A stretch of DNA of 64,000 nt from Alnus glutinosa (lineage: Eukaryota; Streptophyta; Magnoliopsida; Fagales; Betulaceae): positions 23,711,628-23,775,627 of the forward strand of contig NC_084897.1 of the NCBI RefSeq assembly GCF_958979055.1, written 5' to 3'. The notes under the pieces are model-generated. The model saw nothing but the letters and a program-made list of their open reading frames with translations, made no database searches and had not been told where the DNA came from. Positions 34,201 through 45,428 of this stretch are shown piece by piece. The first letter of the stretch is position 1, and each line of letters begins with the position of its first letter. The translations under genes and the position numbers were made by a program.

Positions 34201-37200
34201 TATATGGAAGCGATGATCCATGAAAACTCTTATCCACACTGTTTAAGAGGCATCACCTATGGAGATTGGATTGACATAGTATAGAGATTTCCAGCATTTA
34301 ATTAGCGTAATGGAAAATCTGGAAAAAGGGCAGGCCCAGAGTCGGGATTGTAAAACTGCCCTTGACAAAGTTTACCAGGGCAACACAGCTGGTGCCCAGG
34401 AACAGAAAAGTCGCAAGGTTCCAGAAACTACATTCCCAATTAGAAAGAGGTGAAATCATGGGTTTGCCATGGAGCATATAATAGTTACTTAAAGGATATT
34501 TACTTAGTAACTTCTTTCTCTAGCATTTGTCCAGTCAACTCTTGCTCATCGTTCATCCATATGTCAATTCAAAGAGTACACTGCATTTTAAACTTAAAAT
34601 TGTAATAAATTGTCAGACTTCTTTCTTTGCAATTATTTTCATATTGAATCTTGGTAGAATCGGACTCGTATCAGACTAGGGCTTGCCTTCTATCCTATAG
34701 GATCTACCAAAATCAAGCAACTCAAACTTAAGCCTGTGCACTTAACAATTTGGTGTTTTATGTTTAATTAACTCAAACACAAAGATCGTCTCTACTCTCT
34801 AATGCTCGCTGATCTTTACATGAGGGTATTTTGTGCTTTGATTGTCACAAGCAACATCTAGTATCAACAATCTAACAGTAAACCAGATAGCTAATAAATA
34901 AGTTATAGAATAATTTACTGACCGTTCAAAGTCATCTGAGTAGCCATATACCTTCTCACGGTTGAAAAATGATGAGTAGTACAGAGGTTGAATAAAAGAG
35001 ACTCCGATGCCATGTACAACACTGTAGAATGAGTACAAAACATTAAGAAGAGTCTAAATAATCAATAGGCACAATGTAAAACACAGTTTCTGACCGAATC
35101 CATCGTTTTTCCTTCCTAAATTAGTACCACCAAAGTATAATTGATGTTGATCAACAACTCAATTTAAAAATGCAGTATATAGAAACACAACCTCACCCAG
35201 TCCAAATTTTGTTTCCATGTAGTTGACCATTAAAATACGAATAATACTGTGTCTCAATTTCTCGCAGCCCTTGCACTTCATCTAGGTCCATAATCGTGTA
35301 CCTATTTACAATAGATTCCTTTTAAACAAATGAGAAACTTCAGACTTGCTATCCAACTTGGAATCAAAACTTGATGGGAAAAGTATATCAAGTAAAATCC
35401 TTTCATTTGATGCACTTTATTTTGAGCACTATACACAGGTGATATTATCTTTCCTCTACAGTAAATCATATAAATTGTTCATTCATTTTTTATCAAGAAG
35501 CAAACACAGAGGATTGTCCCCCCAAAAAAAAAAACAATGCGATGTCATATTAGGCGGGGGAGGTGAGGTTTGCAAGTTTTACATATAAAAAGATTTCCGA
35601 AGCATTATGCCTTGTTGCTTAGCAGAAAAGGGGGAGAAATTCCATTGTATCATGTTGGTTTTAGCCTAAATAAGCTCCTACAGACTATAATCTGCTACTA
35701 CAAGTTCAGCTGGAGCTCTTAGATCCTCCAGAGAACTTATCTATGTGATTCTCCAGACGCTCAAAAGTCTCTTGCCTCAGTTTCCCAGTTCTCATCCAGC
35801 TTCCACAGCTCACAAAAGACCTAACGAAGGTCATTGGTAGCCCAACTAGGGAACGGAAACCTAAGAGGTTGCCCTGGCTACACCAAAACTTGGGTACTCC
35901 TGTCAGAATTTTTTTTTAACAGGAATCATCTCTTATGGTTTTACTTTTCTCTGCGACACATCAACTTATGAACATCAGCCGAAGTTCATAAAAACACAGA
36001 GATCCATTTGGCTTTAACCCCAAAAACAAAGAGAGGGGAAAAAAAGATAAAAGGAAAGGCATGATAACAAGTTTGCATCTTTTCTAAAGCACTTCTTGGA
36101 TGCACAAGCTAGACACGTGGGACCAACAACAGAAAGATAAGTGCTAGAGATGAAAGACAGGGAGTTATTACATTAGAATGATTAAAAGCAAATTCAAAAA
36201 TTACTTAGAGCAGGTTATAGTAAATTTTAACAAATTCAAAGAAATATCAAGTGAAAGACCAACCCACCATGTCACCTAGGATAAAAATACAATGTTTAAG
36301 TGTTTCCTTTCTCTTTCCTTCATTATTTCTCAAATCCAAACAGAGTGTTGTTATAGCATTCATACGGTTTCTAAATGAGCATGAAAAAGAGATCTAGACC
36401 TCCCATAATTCCATCCACAAGCAATCTGATAGAGAATGAACATTAAAGAAAATGTCCCTTAATTACTTTGGTAGAATAACCTCCACCAAGTGTCCCTTTC
36501 TTTGTAATGCACAAGATAAGCCTGTCACATATGATGCCAAAGATCCAACAGAGACCAAAGGTTCCATCTCAGTGCAAATGTGGACAATGCGAAAACCAGT
36601 CCTGATAGAAAATGATACAGAACATGATTGTCAGAACAGAGAAAAACTTCTGGAAGATTGGAAAAATTAAAATAAAAAGCAAAGATAAGAAAAGAAGAAA
36701 TATAACAAGATGATATAAGAAAATTACATTTAGACCAAAATTTATGATCTTCAAGGGAAATGTAACTCAGCCGCCAATTGAATGGGGTTATCAATTCATG
36801 AAATTATATAATATGCATGAACCACACTTTTATGGGACTACATCATAACTGAAGTATGCCAAGGTTGTTGCAAGGCATCCCAACCATTTACTTTTTCCTT
36901 TTTCTTTTTTTGATATGCGAGAATCCCAACCATTTATGTTTCTATATTTCAGTCGACATATGTGTTTACCATGTAAATATTCACTACAGTTCAATCATAA
37001 TACTGGAGACAGATATACAAAGAGGATACATTGCAAATAGAAAAGACGAGATATTCATATAAATATCTACATACGTGGAATAACTGAGGGAATACTTTCC
37101 TTAGCATGTGAAAAGAAAAAAATTCACAATAAATCTACACTTCCAATTATATGATAACTTAGTAGTTATCTTTAAACATACTAAAGGAAAGAATATTTAC

Positions 37201-40200
37201 TTACAAGTCAATATCCCACGCATAATTACATATATATATACACACACACACACATACATGCATGCATGCATGCATGCATCTGTTCATTCATATATACATA
37301 TCTCTCTATGTATGTGCTACTATGCATGTCTGTGTTGTGTGTGCGTGTGACGTAGGAAATACCGAATGCCCATAGTTCATCCTCAACTGTTCAAGAAAAA
37401 AGTGTTCCAACATCTAGTAGGCATTTGTACTTTTTGCTTCTATCTGAGAAGTGGCGGAGTTCTGCTAGAAGCTCAGCATCATTTTTCTGCAGGATATCAT
37501 TAGAAACATCAGCCACACCAACCACGTGATCCATGACCAGCCTTCTCAAATCAGATGTCTCCCGAGTGCTAATCATGCCAGTGAGGACCATTGAGTCTAG
37601 TCGAAGCAGCAACTCCCAACAAATTGATACCTTATCTGGTTTAGGTAGGACACCGAGGGAAATCAATTTTCAATTCAAACACATTCCAAATTTTGATAAT
37701 ATATTTCCTTTGTTGGAGAATGAATAAGTACTGAAATCAAAAGAAAATGAGCAGAGAACATTGCATTTGTATTTCTCAAACTAAAGGCAAAATATGAAGA
37801 ACACTGTTACATGTGCAACCTATCATAACTGGTATACAGACACAGATAACAAAGATGTTCCAAAGACAACATATTTTTTGGTACTAGCAAAACATTTACA
37901 CACAATTATTTTAAGAACAAATCAATCAATTATTTGTGATCACTACTAATTTATCCAATATGATGAATGCAATACCCAGCTTTTGAAGTAAAACGCCAGA
38001 TAATTGTTGGAAATGCACGAAAGAAAGAATAAAACCATAACACGAGTAAAAATCTACATTGGGCTAAAAAAGTAATGATTCACTGCTTCAGCCATGTCAG
38101 GCCAAGGTACCATCACCTTTTACCTTTTCCAACACCAGCCTGCTTTTCTGCTTCCAAATGCTTTATCCTAGCAACCAACAATTGTTTCTCTTTATTTGCT
38201 TTGTTCAGCTCCTGTATGGCCACGAGACGTTGTTTGTTCAAGTACAATATGTCTGAATATCATTTTTTTAAAATAAAAAAAAAACACATCAGAATACACA
38301 TAAAAATTTACAAGAACCCAAAAAAGAATAAAAAAAATAGTCAAATGAGGACTTACTCTGCTGAGCTTCTCTGAAGAGTCGCCAAATATCACCCTTTTTC
38401 ACTTCCATTTCCTCATTTGAAGGCTGAAATAGTTCCAATAAGCAATGAGCAAACAACAAAATCCTAAGCATAAAAAATACATCCCATATAGAAAGAAACC
38501 CATCAAGTCATATTTGGTGTAAGAGTACTGCTAAGGATACTACAAATTTACTCTACGTCCCTTACAAATTGACGTGTCACGTGGCAATCCGCGTGACACT
38601 TATCACGCCAGCCACTAAACAAATAAATTTGATTGTGACTACCGTAAACGTGATATGTGAACTGCTACGTCAATTTGTTAGGAGGTTGTCGTTGTAGTAC
38701 CACGTCAATTTATAAGGAGGTTGTCGCTATAGTACCCAAAGCATTTTTCTTGGAGCAAGCACTGCCTACCTGAGTCATCTTCACATTATCATGGCCTTCT
38801 GACCTGTAATTCATAAATATCAAACTTGTTGGTGCATTTTTCCCCCTTTTTTTGAAAGAGAAAGAGTTGAAAAGGGAAAAATGAAAACTCACTCCACATT
38901 TGGTGAGGCTTTATTATATAAGCCATTGGCATCCCCGTTACTCCTGAAAAATAGGATAAATTACTTCTTTTTTTTATTTCTAATCAATACAAAGGAAAGG
39001 GAAAACTACTGACTACATAGAAAGGTCATTGCCACTCCTAATTCTAATGTAAGAGAGAAAAGGGGAATGTGTGGGAATGTTTCCAAACAAACGTGGGAAG
39101 CGGTCCATTTGGCAACTTGGTGTGCACGAAAGTTGGCACAACTAAAAGTCTTCAACGCAATCCTCTTCTTCAGAAGGAGCAGCTACTAATGAATATCAGA
39201 AATAATGGGAGCACAGGAGTCACAGAACCAATCAGTGAACAGGTGTGCTTTGTTGATGGCTAAAATAGTCAACAAAGAATCCCCTTCAAGAAAGTGAGAG
39301 GAGCAACCATTGAACAAAGCCAAATTGACAACAAGGAGGCCTGCCTGAGCCTCCCCAGCTGAGGCTTCCAAATGGGGGAGACTTGGAGGAGGCAGCAATG
39401 ATGTTACCTTCATGGTCACTAAAAATAGCAGCAGCTACAGCAAAATTTGGGCGGATAGCCACATCAAAGTTTGCCTTAAGCAAGCCGCTAGGTGGAGGAG
39501 TCCAATCTTCAGAGGAAGAGGGGATTTCTCTCTAAGCAGTAATATTGGCTTTCAATGTAGAGAGGATGTACTTCAGAGTGGAGGATTGATTGAGCTCAAT
39601 TGTTTCATAAACAAGATTGTTCCTAACAAACCAAATTTGGTCTAGAGTAACCAGGGCTGAAATTTGAAACTTCTAAACTGCTCTTTTGGGAATGCCGAGA
39701 AGGAGATTGGCTGAGAAGCAAAAACTGATGTGTTCAGAGGCCAGTTGGTATTGTGAAATGGACCTGGCAAATGAGCAGTCCAAGAAAATGTGGTGGGAAG
39801 ATTCCAGGGAGCCATTACAGAAGGGGCAAGAACAGATTTCAGGATCCTTAGAAGGGAAAAACCTGAAAATACTGGTCCTCACCCGGAGAATGTTTTTTTT
39901 TTTTTTTTTTGATAAGTAAGAAGACTTTATAAATGAAAGCGTAAGGCACCCCTAGGTATACAAGAAGTATATACAGAAAAAACCAAAGCTAACCCGCAAA
40001 AACCCAACAAAACCTAAACCCCCGAAATCGAAGAAAAACCCCAAATCAAACTACAATAGAACCCAACTAAGATACAAAACAACCCACCAAACTCCATAAA
40101 AGATGTTTCATCTCTTCAAACTCCACATACATGTCTAATCTGCAGGGCTAAGAGGAGAATGGCTAGCGAAATGGCCAAGATTTTCCACTTCATTGGCAGA

Positions 40201-41688
40201 TTTTACAGAGAATTGGTTGGGTGGAAAGGGGGTTCAGATCCACCGATCCAAGGAAGGAGATTAGGGGAGGTGGATGTTGAGGATTTGTAGGGCCGAGGTA
40301 CTGTCAAAAAGGCTATTTATGATGGGGGAGTTCCAGAATCTATGGGAAGGGGAGATAAGGTCTGCAATGTTCAAATCAGGAGGGTTTAAGAGGTTGGAGT
40401 TAGGGCTAGGCTTAAAACCAGGTAAAGTGGGAGAACCCAAGGAGAGTTCCAAGTGTTCAAACTAACACCACTAGAAATAGCCCAGCAGACTCCTTTTTCC
40501 ACCACTAATCTAACAACGTTAAATACCTTTCCATAGCCAGGAAGCGGTAGGGGAGACAGAAGCATGAAGAAATTCCTCTCTTTGAAGATACTTTGCTTTC
40601 AGAGAATTACCCACAAGAAGTTTTGATTTGTCAGGAGCTTCCAACACAACTTTGCAAGTAAATATCTATTTTGGCATTCCATAGTCCTCAGCCCGAGACC
40701 TCCCAAGGACTTGGGAGTACAAATTTTATTCCAACCGATCAAAGTGAGGTTGTGCTTCTTAGACTGGGCAAAACCCACCAAAGCCTTCTGAGAGAAGAGT
40801 CAATATCATGGTAGAGAGATTTAGGCAAAAAGGAAAGGGACATGGTATAGCTCGGAATGGCATTGGCTACTGTTTTGATTAGAGTGGTCCGAGCTGCTTG
40901 AGAGAGCAGCAGCTTTCCATCCCGAAATTCTGTTAAGGATTTTGGCCTTTATGTCATCAAAGATTGGTTCTTATTATGATGAAAAAAGAGGGGAAGCCCC
41001 AAATATTTTGGCTTTAGGTGATACTTGACGAAGACTAAGGTTAGAGTTAATAGAGGAGGGAATGAAAAATTACAATTTTTGCTGAGATAATTTGAAGATT
41101 TAGAGATGTTGTCCTTTTGCCCGAACCAAGCTGGGTACTTACTAAGACAACTTAGGATGGTGGAAGCTTTCGAGGCATTTGCCCCAGCAAAGAGCATCAA
41201 GTCGTCGGCAAACAGCAAATGAAAAAATGGAGGACTCTGCCTGGAAATCTTAATGCCATAGATAGGATCAATTACTTAAAATACTATTAAGAGGTTAACA
41301 GCTACAGAATTTCCTTCTTCGTTGCGTAAAGCAATGGTGGCATCCACCAAAACTTCAAAGAGGAAGAGTGACCGTATTGAACGCCACTCAGTGTGTGTTT
41401 AAGAGCACTTTTAAATTATTAGATTCCAAACAGGCCCTAAAGGATAGAATCTAAGAACAGGAAAATGGCCTTCAGCCAAAATTCTCAACAACTAACAGAA
41501 ATCAGGGTTTAAAACGTCAGGATTCATAGCTTAGAACATTGAACCAAATCCCAGAATTGTTGGTCAAGAGGAATTTACCTCAAGCAACAAACAGCTCGAG
41601 CTTTAACAGGTTTCCAGTACGTTGTGCTTGGGTAAGGAAGACGAGGATGCGAAGGGATCGCTGCATTTAGCGAAGTCACCGTTAACAT
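28281..41688 (-). CDS. SS5: STARCH SYNTHASE 5-like, non-canonical starch synthase homologue, plastid
   Basis: A GT5-family protein lacking the motifs of active starch synthases; in Arabidopsis SS5 is reported to promote starch granule initiation without being a canonical enzyme. Exons, 5' to 3': 41579-41688, 38893-38943, 38770-38803, 38357-38423, 38124-38252, 37431-37635, 36467-36601, 35197-35301, 34923-35021, 33763-33892, 32883-32933, 32675-32785, 32347-32456, 31308-31476, 30090-30176, 29755-29826, 29321-29434, 28768-28829, 28562-28658, 28281-28400: 2058 nt, 685 residues, in phase throughout. Exon 1 is a Ser/Thr/Pro/Arg-rich plastid transit peptide; exons 4-6 are charged and helical (ILYLNKQRLVAIQEL), like SS4/SS5 coiled coils. 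The GT5 domain starts at IVHICTEMEPLVSVGSL, where K-x-G-G-L is expected; the C-terminal T-G-G-L site reads STDNTF. QPDVLHIHNWETSIVGPLFWD fixes the family. The C-terminus is SAYAAIKNL. Confidence 0.95.
31646..32158 (-). mobile_element. Young, complete TRIM retrotransposon, 513 bp, in SS5 intron 13
   Basis: Two direct terminal repeats of exactly 207 bp (31646-31852 and 31952-32158) differ at only 4 sites that I count. The flanks are a perfect 5-bp duplication ATGCT (31641-31645 and 32159-32163). The 99-bp interior holds, on the minus strand, a primer site TGGTGTCAGAGCC two bases after the 5' repeat, matching 12 of 13 bases of the usual tRNA-Met site, and a polypurine tract TTTAAGGGGGGGAGTT before the 3' repeat. 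It codes for nothing and depends on proteins made elsewhere. It runs in the same direction as SS5. Confidence 0.95.
34156..34177. repeat. (AAG)n microsatellite in SS5 intron 9
   Basis: A short run of 'aagaag' triplets. It is in an intron and is not expected to be translated. Confidence 0.8.
37237..37279. repeat. Compound (CA)n and (TGCA)n microsatellite in SS5 intron 6
   Basis: 'acacacacacacac' is followed by 'atacatgcatgcatgcatgcatgcatc'. It is a compound simple repeat. Confidence 0.85.
38515..38745. repeat. Small repeat-rich insert in SS5 intron 3
   Basis: The block contains 'attgacgtgtcacg' facing 'acgtcaat', and a near-tandem pair 'cgtcaatttgttaggaggttgtcg' and 'cgtcaatttataaggaggttgtcg'. 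It looks like a small MITE with a partial internal duplication; I could not assign ends. Confidence 0.45.
39190..41290 (-). mobile_element. Degenerate LINE in SS5 intron 1
   Basis: Reading 5' to 3' on the minus strand: a reverse transcriptase piece with the FADDLMLFAG catalytic motif (41160-41218), a thumb-like piece with GLGLRTMECQNRYLLAKLCW (about 40650), a zinc-knuckle RVT piece with C-P-F-C...H-H-I-F-L-D-C (39720-39840) and an RNase H-like piece with NFDVAIRPNFAVAAAIF (39390-39480). Stops and frame changes break the frame, so it is dead. It shares orientation with the host gene and enlarges intron 1 to about 2.6 kb. Exact ends were not found. Confidence 0.8.
39893..40153 (-). mobile_element. 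LINE tail nested inside the older LINE
   Basis: On the minus strand this is a 261-bp 5'-truncated LINE 3' end closing 'cttacgctttcatttataaagtcttcttacttatc-poly(A)'. It splits the zinc-knuckle region of the older LINE. An 8-bp repeat GGAGAATG flanks it at 39885-39892 and 40154-40161, consistent with a target-site duplication. It must be younger than its host element. Confidence 0.8.
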
Positions 41689-41707
41689 TTCTCACAGCTT
41701 CACATTC

Positions 41708-41711
<4 letters not shown>

Positions 41712-41753
<42 letters not shown>
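41712..41753. promoter_or_regulatory. (GA)n tract in the SS5 leader
   Basis: A GA run of about 42 bp ends 24 bp upstream of the SS5 start codon, so the transcript strand reads (CT)n. CT-rich leaders next to the start are common in plant genes, and GA repeats can bind BBR/BPC-type factors; that role here is inference. Confidence 0.6.
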
Positions 41754-41756
<3 letters not shown>

Positions 41757-42095
41757 GTGTTGATTGTTGTTTTTGCAACGAAGGTTAAAAACGCGTCACT
41801 GGAAAGTTCTGAAAAATTGGTCTTCGTGTTGTAATAACTCGTAACGGTAGTAACACTCGCCTTAAGAAAAACACTTGACGCAAGAGAAATGTTGCTACCA
41901 AGCGTGCGTCTAAAGGCGACGGTTGATGCTGTAATGGCGACAAATGAAGGCGGCTGGATGTTGCCGGCTCGCAGCTATACGTCAAATGCTTTTACGATGG
42001 CTTGAATGGCTTCTTTATAAATTTGTATGGCGGTGAATGTGGTGACCACCAGGCACATATAAAAGTACTGGCACCAATTTTTTTTTTTTTTTTAA

Positions 42096-42787
42096 GGGTT
42101 AAATAATTTATTGGTATTTGAGTTTTAAGTGCCGTTAAATTCAGTACCTCAGTATTATTTTGTATTATAAGTGGTGCCTGAATTAGAGGTAAAAACTTAT
42201 TTAATAATTTTATTAGGTTTTCCATTTAAATTTTAATGGTTCGCCACGTGTCAACTACTGAGGTTGACATGTGACACTATATAAAAAATAAAAAATCTTT
42301 AAAAAATAATTAAAAGAATGAAAAAAAAGAAGAAGAGGGGTGGCTCCTCTTGGCTGGTCTGGGGGTGGCCAAACCATCTCCCATATGCTGGTTCAGTCAC
42401 CCCATGAAAAAATAAAAATACAAGGATTTTGGTGGCCACCCTCAAGGGCCAAAACTCTAAAAAAGAAAAAAAAAATTGAGGGTTTGCCCATGAACCACCC
42501 CCTCCCCGACCGGCCAAGAGCCACCCCTCTTATTTCTCTTCTTTTTTTTTTTCAATTTTTTTTTAAATTATTATTTTATTATTTTTAATTATTTTATATA
42601 TATAATGACACATGTCAACTTTATTGGTTAACACGTGACAAGCCGTTAAAAATTAGATGGAAAATCTAACAGAAATACGAAATGAGTTTTTACTCTTAAT
42701 TCAGATACCACCTATGATACAAAACAAAACCGAGATACTAAATTTAAAAACACTTAAAACTCAAGTATCAATGGGGTATTTAACCCA
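42096..42787. mobile_element. MULE-like MITE with GC-rich core, upstream of SS5
   Basis: The left end GGGTTAAATA and the right end TATTTAACCC are inverted, and the arms remain related for about 180 bp ('cacgtgtcaac' near 42246; 'acacatgtcaac' near 42608). The 9-mer TTTTTTTAA flanks it at 42087-42095 and 42788-42796, though its low complexity weakens that evidence. The core at 42337-42535 carries GGGTGGCC/GGCCACCC words between A- and T-rich runs. Confidence 0.7.
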
Positions 42788-43099
42788 TTTTTTTAAGATA
42801 TTTCTTAAACGTTGGAAATTTTTTTACTTTTCAAATAAATTCTCCAATAACTTCTCTTATCATTTTCTTATATAATTTAAATATTATTTAAATTAAATAA
42901 TAAGAAAAAATAAACCTTTTAAATATTGTTTAAAATAAATGTTTGAGAAAAAAAAAGTTTTTTTATATTAAAACAATGTTAAGGAACCATATTTGCTTTC
43001 CTAAATTTAAGTTACAAATTTTGGTTAATTTGGTGTTTCTTTAAATCTTTTAAGAAATTTTTCTACATTTAATAAATGGTAAGCTTAAAAGAATAATAA

Positions 43100-43510
43100 T
43101 AATTGCACCGTTGGTCCTTGGAGTTGGTCATAATTATTTTTCACTTATTGTGGTTTAAAAAGTTCATGAAAAATTCTCGTGGTAAACAATAATTACAAAT
43201 CACTCCCTGAATTAATTTTATATCCACTAGGTTAACAGATTCCATTAGTCAGTCACATCACACCCCATAGGAAGCTAACACGTGTCCATTACAATAAAAA
43301 ATAAAAAATCTAATAAAAATAAAAATATTTGTTTTAAAAATAAATAAATAAAACAAAAACAAAGGGGCAGCCACCCATTTGGGAGTGGCCTTTACCACTT
43401 GTCGGGGTGGCCGCAGCCTCCACCAAGGGCTGACCACTAAAATCGGCCACCCCCACCGCAGCCATGCACAGGCACCCCTCCAAATTTATTTATTTATTTT
43501 AAAAAAAAAA
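43100..43510. repeat. Half of a MULE-like MITE
   Basis: The left arm ('ttggtccttggagttgg' to 'aacacgtgtcc') and a GC-rich core (43364-43480, GGCCACCCCC words) follow the plan of the neighbouring element at 42096, but no right arm follows. It may be truncated. Confidence 0.5.
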
Positions 43511-43923
43511 ATTACTCTTCCAAATTTCAAATGCTAGCTCCACATTTATATGGAGGGAAATATTTTTGAGAAGTTTGAAATTTGAGAGAGAATGGTACGC
43601 AAGTATGTTTAGACAAGTTTTTGGACTTTTTTTAATAAAAATAAAAATGCCACGTGAGACGTGGGTCCTGGATAAACGAACTTGAAACGAATACCACCAA
43701 ATCCCAATATCTCACACGTCCCAAGACCACCCACTCATAAAATGGAAATATGGTAGATGCATAATAACGCTGGCGTGTTCAAAATATATATATATATTTT
43801 TAAAAATTGTTGGACACATAAGCATTATTGTGCAAATAACATATTTCCATAAAATATAACTAGACGTGCTAATGTGATATGCATTATTTTAATTTATTTT
43901 GTCATACATAGTCTAGGGTTGTA

Positions 43924-44847
43924 CAAGCGGTTGCAATTAGTGGTTATTAACTATAACTGATAACTATAGCAGCTTAAGGCAGTTGTTGAATTTTAACAAC
44001 CACAATCACTTCGCTTAGGCGGTTAGTAATTATTTTATAACCGGCAATTTGCGATTATTAAATCCTATAACTGGCGATTGATAACCGTTTTTTATTTGTG
44101 GACTTTTAAGTCAGTTTTTTAGCTTCTTTTTCTTTTTTTTTTTTAAAAAAAAAATTAAATAAGGGCTTACCAAATAAGCAGTGGAAAGAATCCATGTCAT
44201 ATCCATTGACAAATGTATTGTAATACTCAATTCCCTGTAAAAATTAAACAATATATACCAAGAAAAGTGTAAAAAATTATATATCCATATACATGAATGA
44301 ACTTGAAAAAAGAAAACTGTATAAGTTACATGACAAGCTTACCAATTCAAAGACCCATTTGACCAATGAGATTCCCATCAAACTCCATTAATTTGTTACC
44401 TTAAAGATAAACTGTAGGACCTTGGAAAAAATTGAATAAGACACCAAAATCTTAGATTTAAAGACTCAAAAGGCAGTGATTTAAAATTTTTACAGATTTT
44501 AATATATCAATAATAAATTGTGATCCCAAGTATAATATTTGCTTGTTATCAAAGAGAATAAAAAATTTAGAGCGGATGGAAGATTTTTTTTTTAAAAAAG
44601 TTAAAAATAAAATTAATTACTTTGCGTATTGAAGTTTTTTTTTAATATTAAATATTTTTATTATTTATATATAAGGGTAGGCGGTTAGCAGTTATCAACC
44701 GCTTACTCCAACTCCTAAAACCGCTAACCATTCTACCGAAGGCAGCTAGCAGTTATTTATAACCTCATTCAAAAGCGATTATGTGATTTGCGGTTATGCA
44801 GTTAGTGGTTACATGATTATTATAACCATCCTATTTGTACAACCTTA
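43924..44847. mobile_element. hAT-like element with GCGGTTA subterminal repeats
   Basis: The ends are inverted: TAGGGTTGTACAA on the left and TAAGGTTGTACAA when the right end is read inward. Both 150-bp subterminal zones repeat 'gcggttag', 'ggcgatt' and 'ataaccg' words in both orientations. The centre (44165-44640) is unrelated AT-rich DNA. No convincing 8-bp duplication was found. Confidence 0.65.
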
Positions 44848-45428
44848 AAGTACGTACATAGATCTCACAAACTTAATGATAATGTGGAAGAAAAAAAACA
44901 CACACACGCACACAAGAGAGGACGGGAGAAAAATCAGTGAGGCCTTGTTTGTTAAGGGGGTGGGAGTTGGAAGTGATAGATATGATATAAAGTAAAAAAA
45001 ATTTGTATGAAAAAATGAAAAAAAGAAAAATTGTATTATAGTGAATTTTTTTATTTAAATAGTAATAAAAAAATTATTGGTATAATATAAAGTTAAAATA
45101 TTTTAAAATTAATTGTGTTTTTAAAGAGGGAGAGTGAGAATATTTTCCCTTTTTACCAAACAAGTCCGATATGAAAAGAATCGTTTCTCAAATTCAACCA
45201 TCCGAAGAATGCGCGAGCCACCGTGTCCCACATATCATGAACCGTTTACTTAACGAGTTAACGGGTAATTATCAAGTCAACCCACTTAGTTTACAGATTG
45301 ACCCGTTTAACCCCTTTAAATAAATTACCAAAATAAAAATAAAAATGGGGCTCAGCATCCACCACACGAACAAGCAGAAGATATGGCCAAACTTGAAAAT
45401 ATTGCTTGTACTATTAAATTAACCTTCA
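44848..45428. other. Upstream region of the DUF309 gene
   Basis: AT-rich DNA without a coding signal. A TATA-like 'tttaaataaa' at about 45315 lies roughly 110 bp before the start codon; I cannot confirm that it is used. Confidence 0.35.

Noticed and set aside
37108..37350. His/Cys-rich frame
   Set aside because: It is created by (CA)n and (TGCA)n microsatellites in an SS5 intron.
41785..41985. Minus-strand frame just upstream of SS5, first considered as its transit peptide
   Set aside because: It stops before the SS5 start and is out of frame; the ATG at 41688 gives a good transit peptide joined in phase to exon 2.
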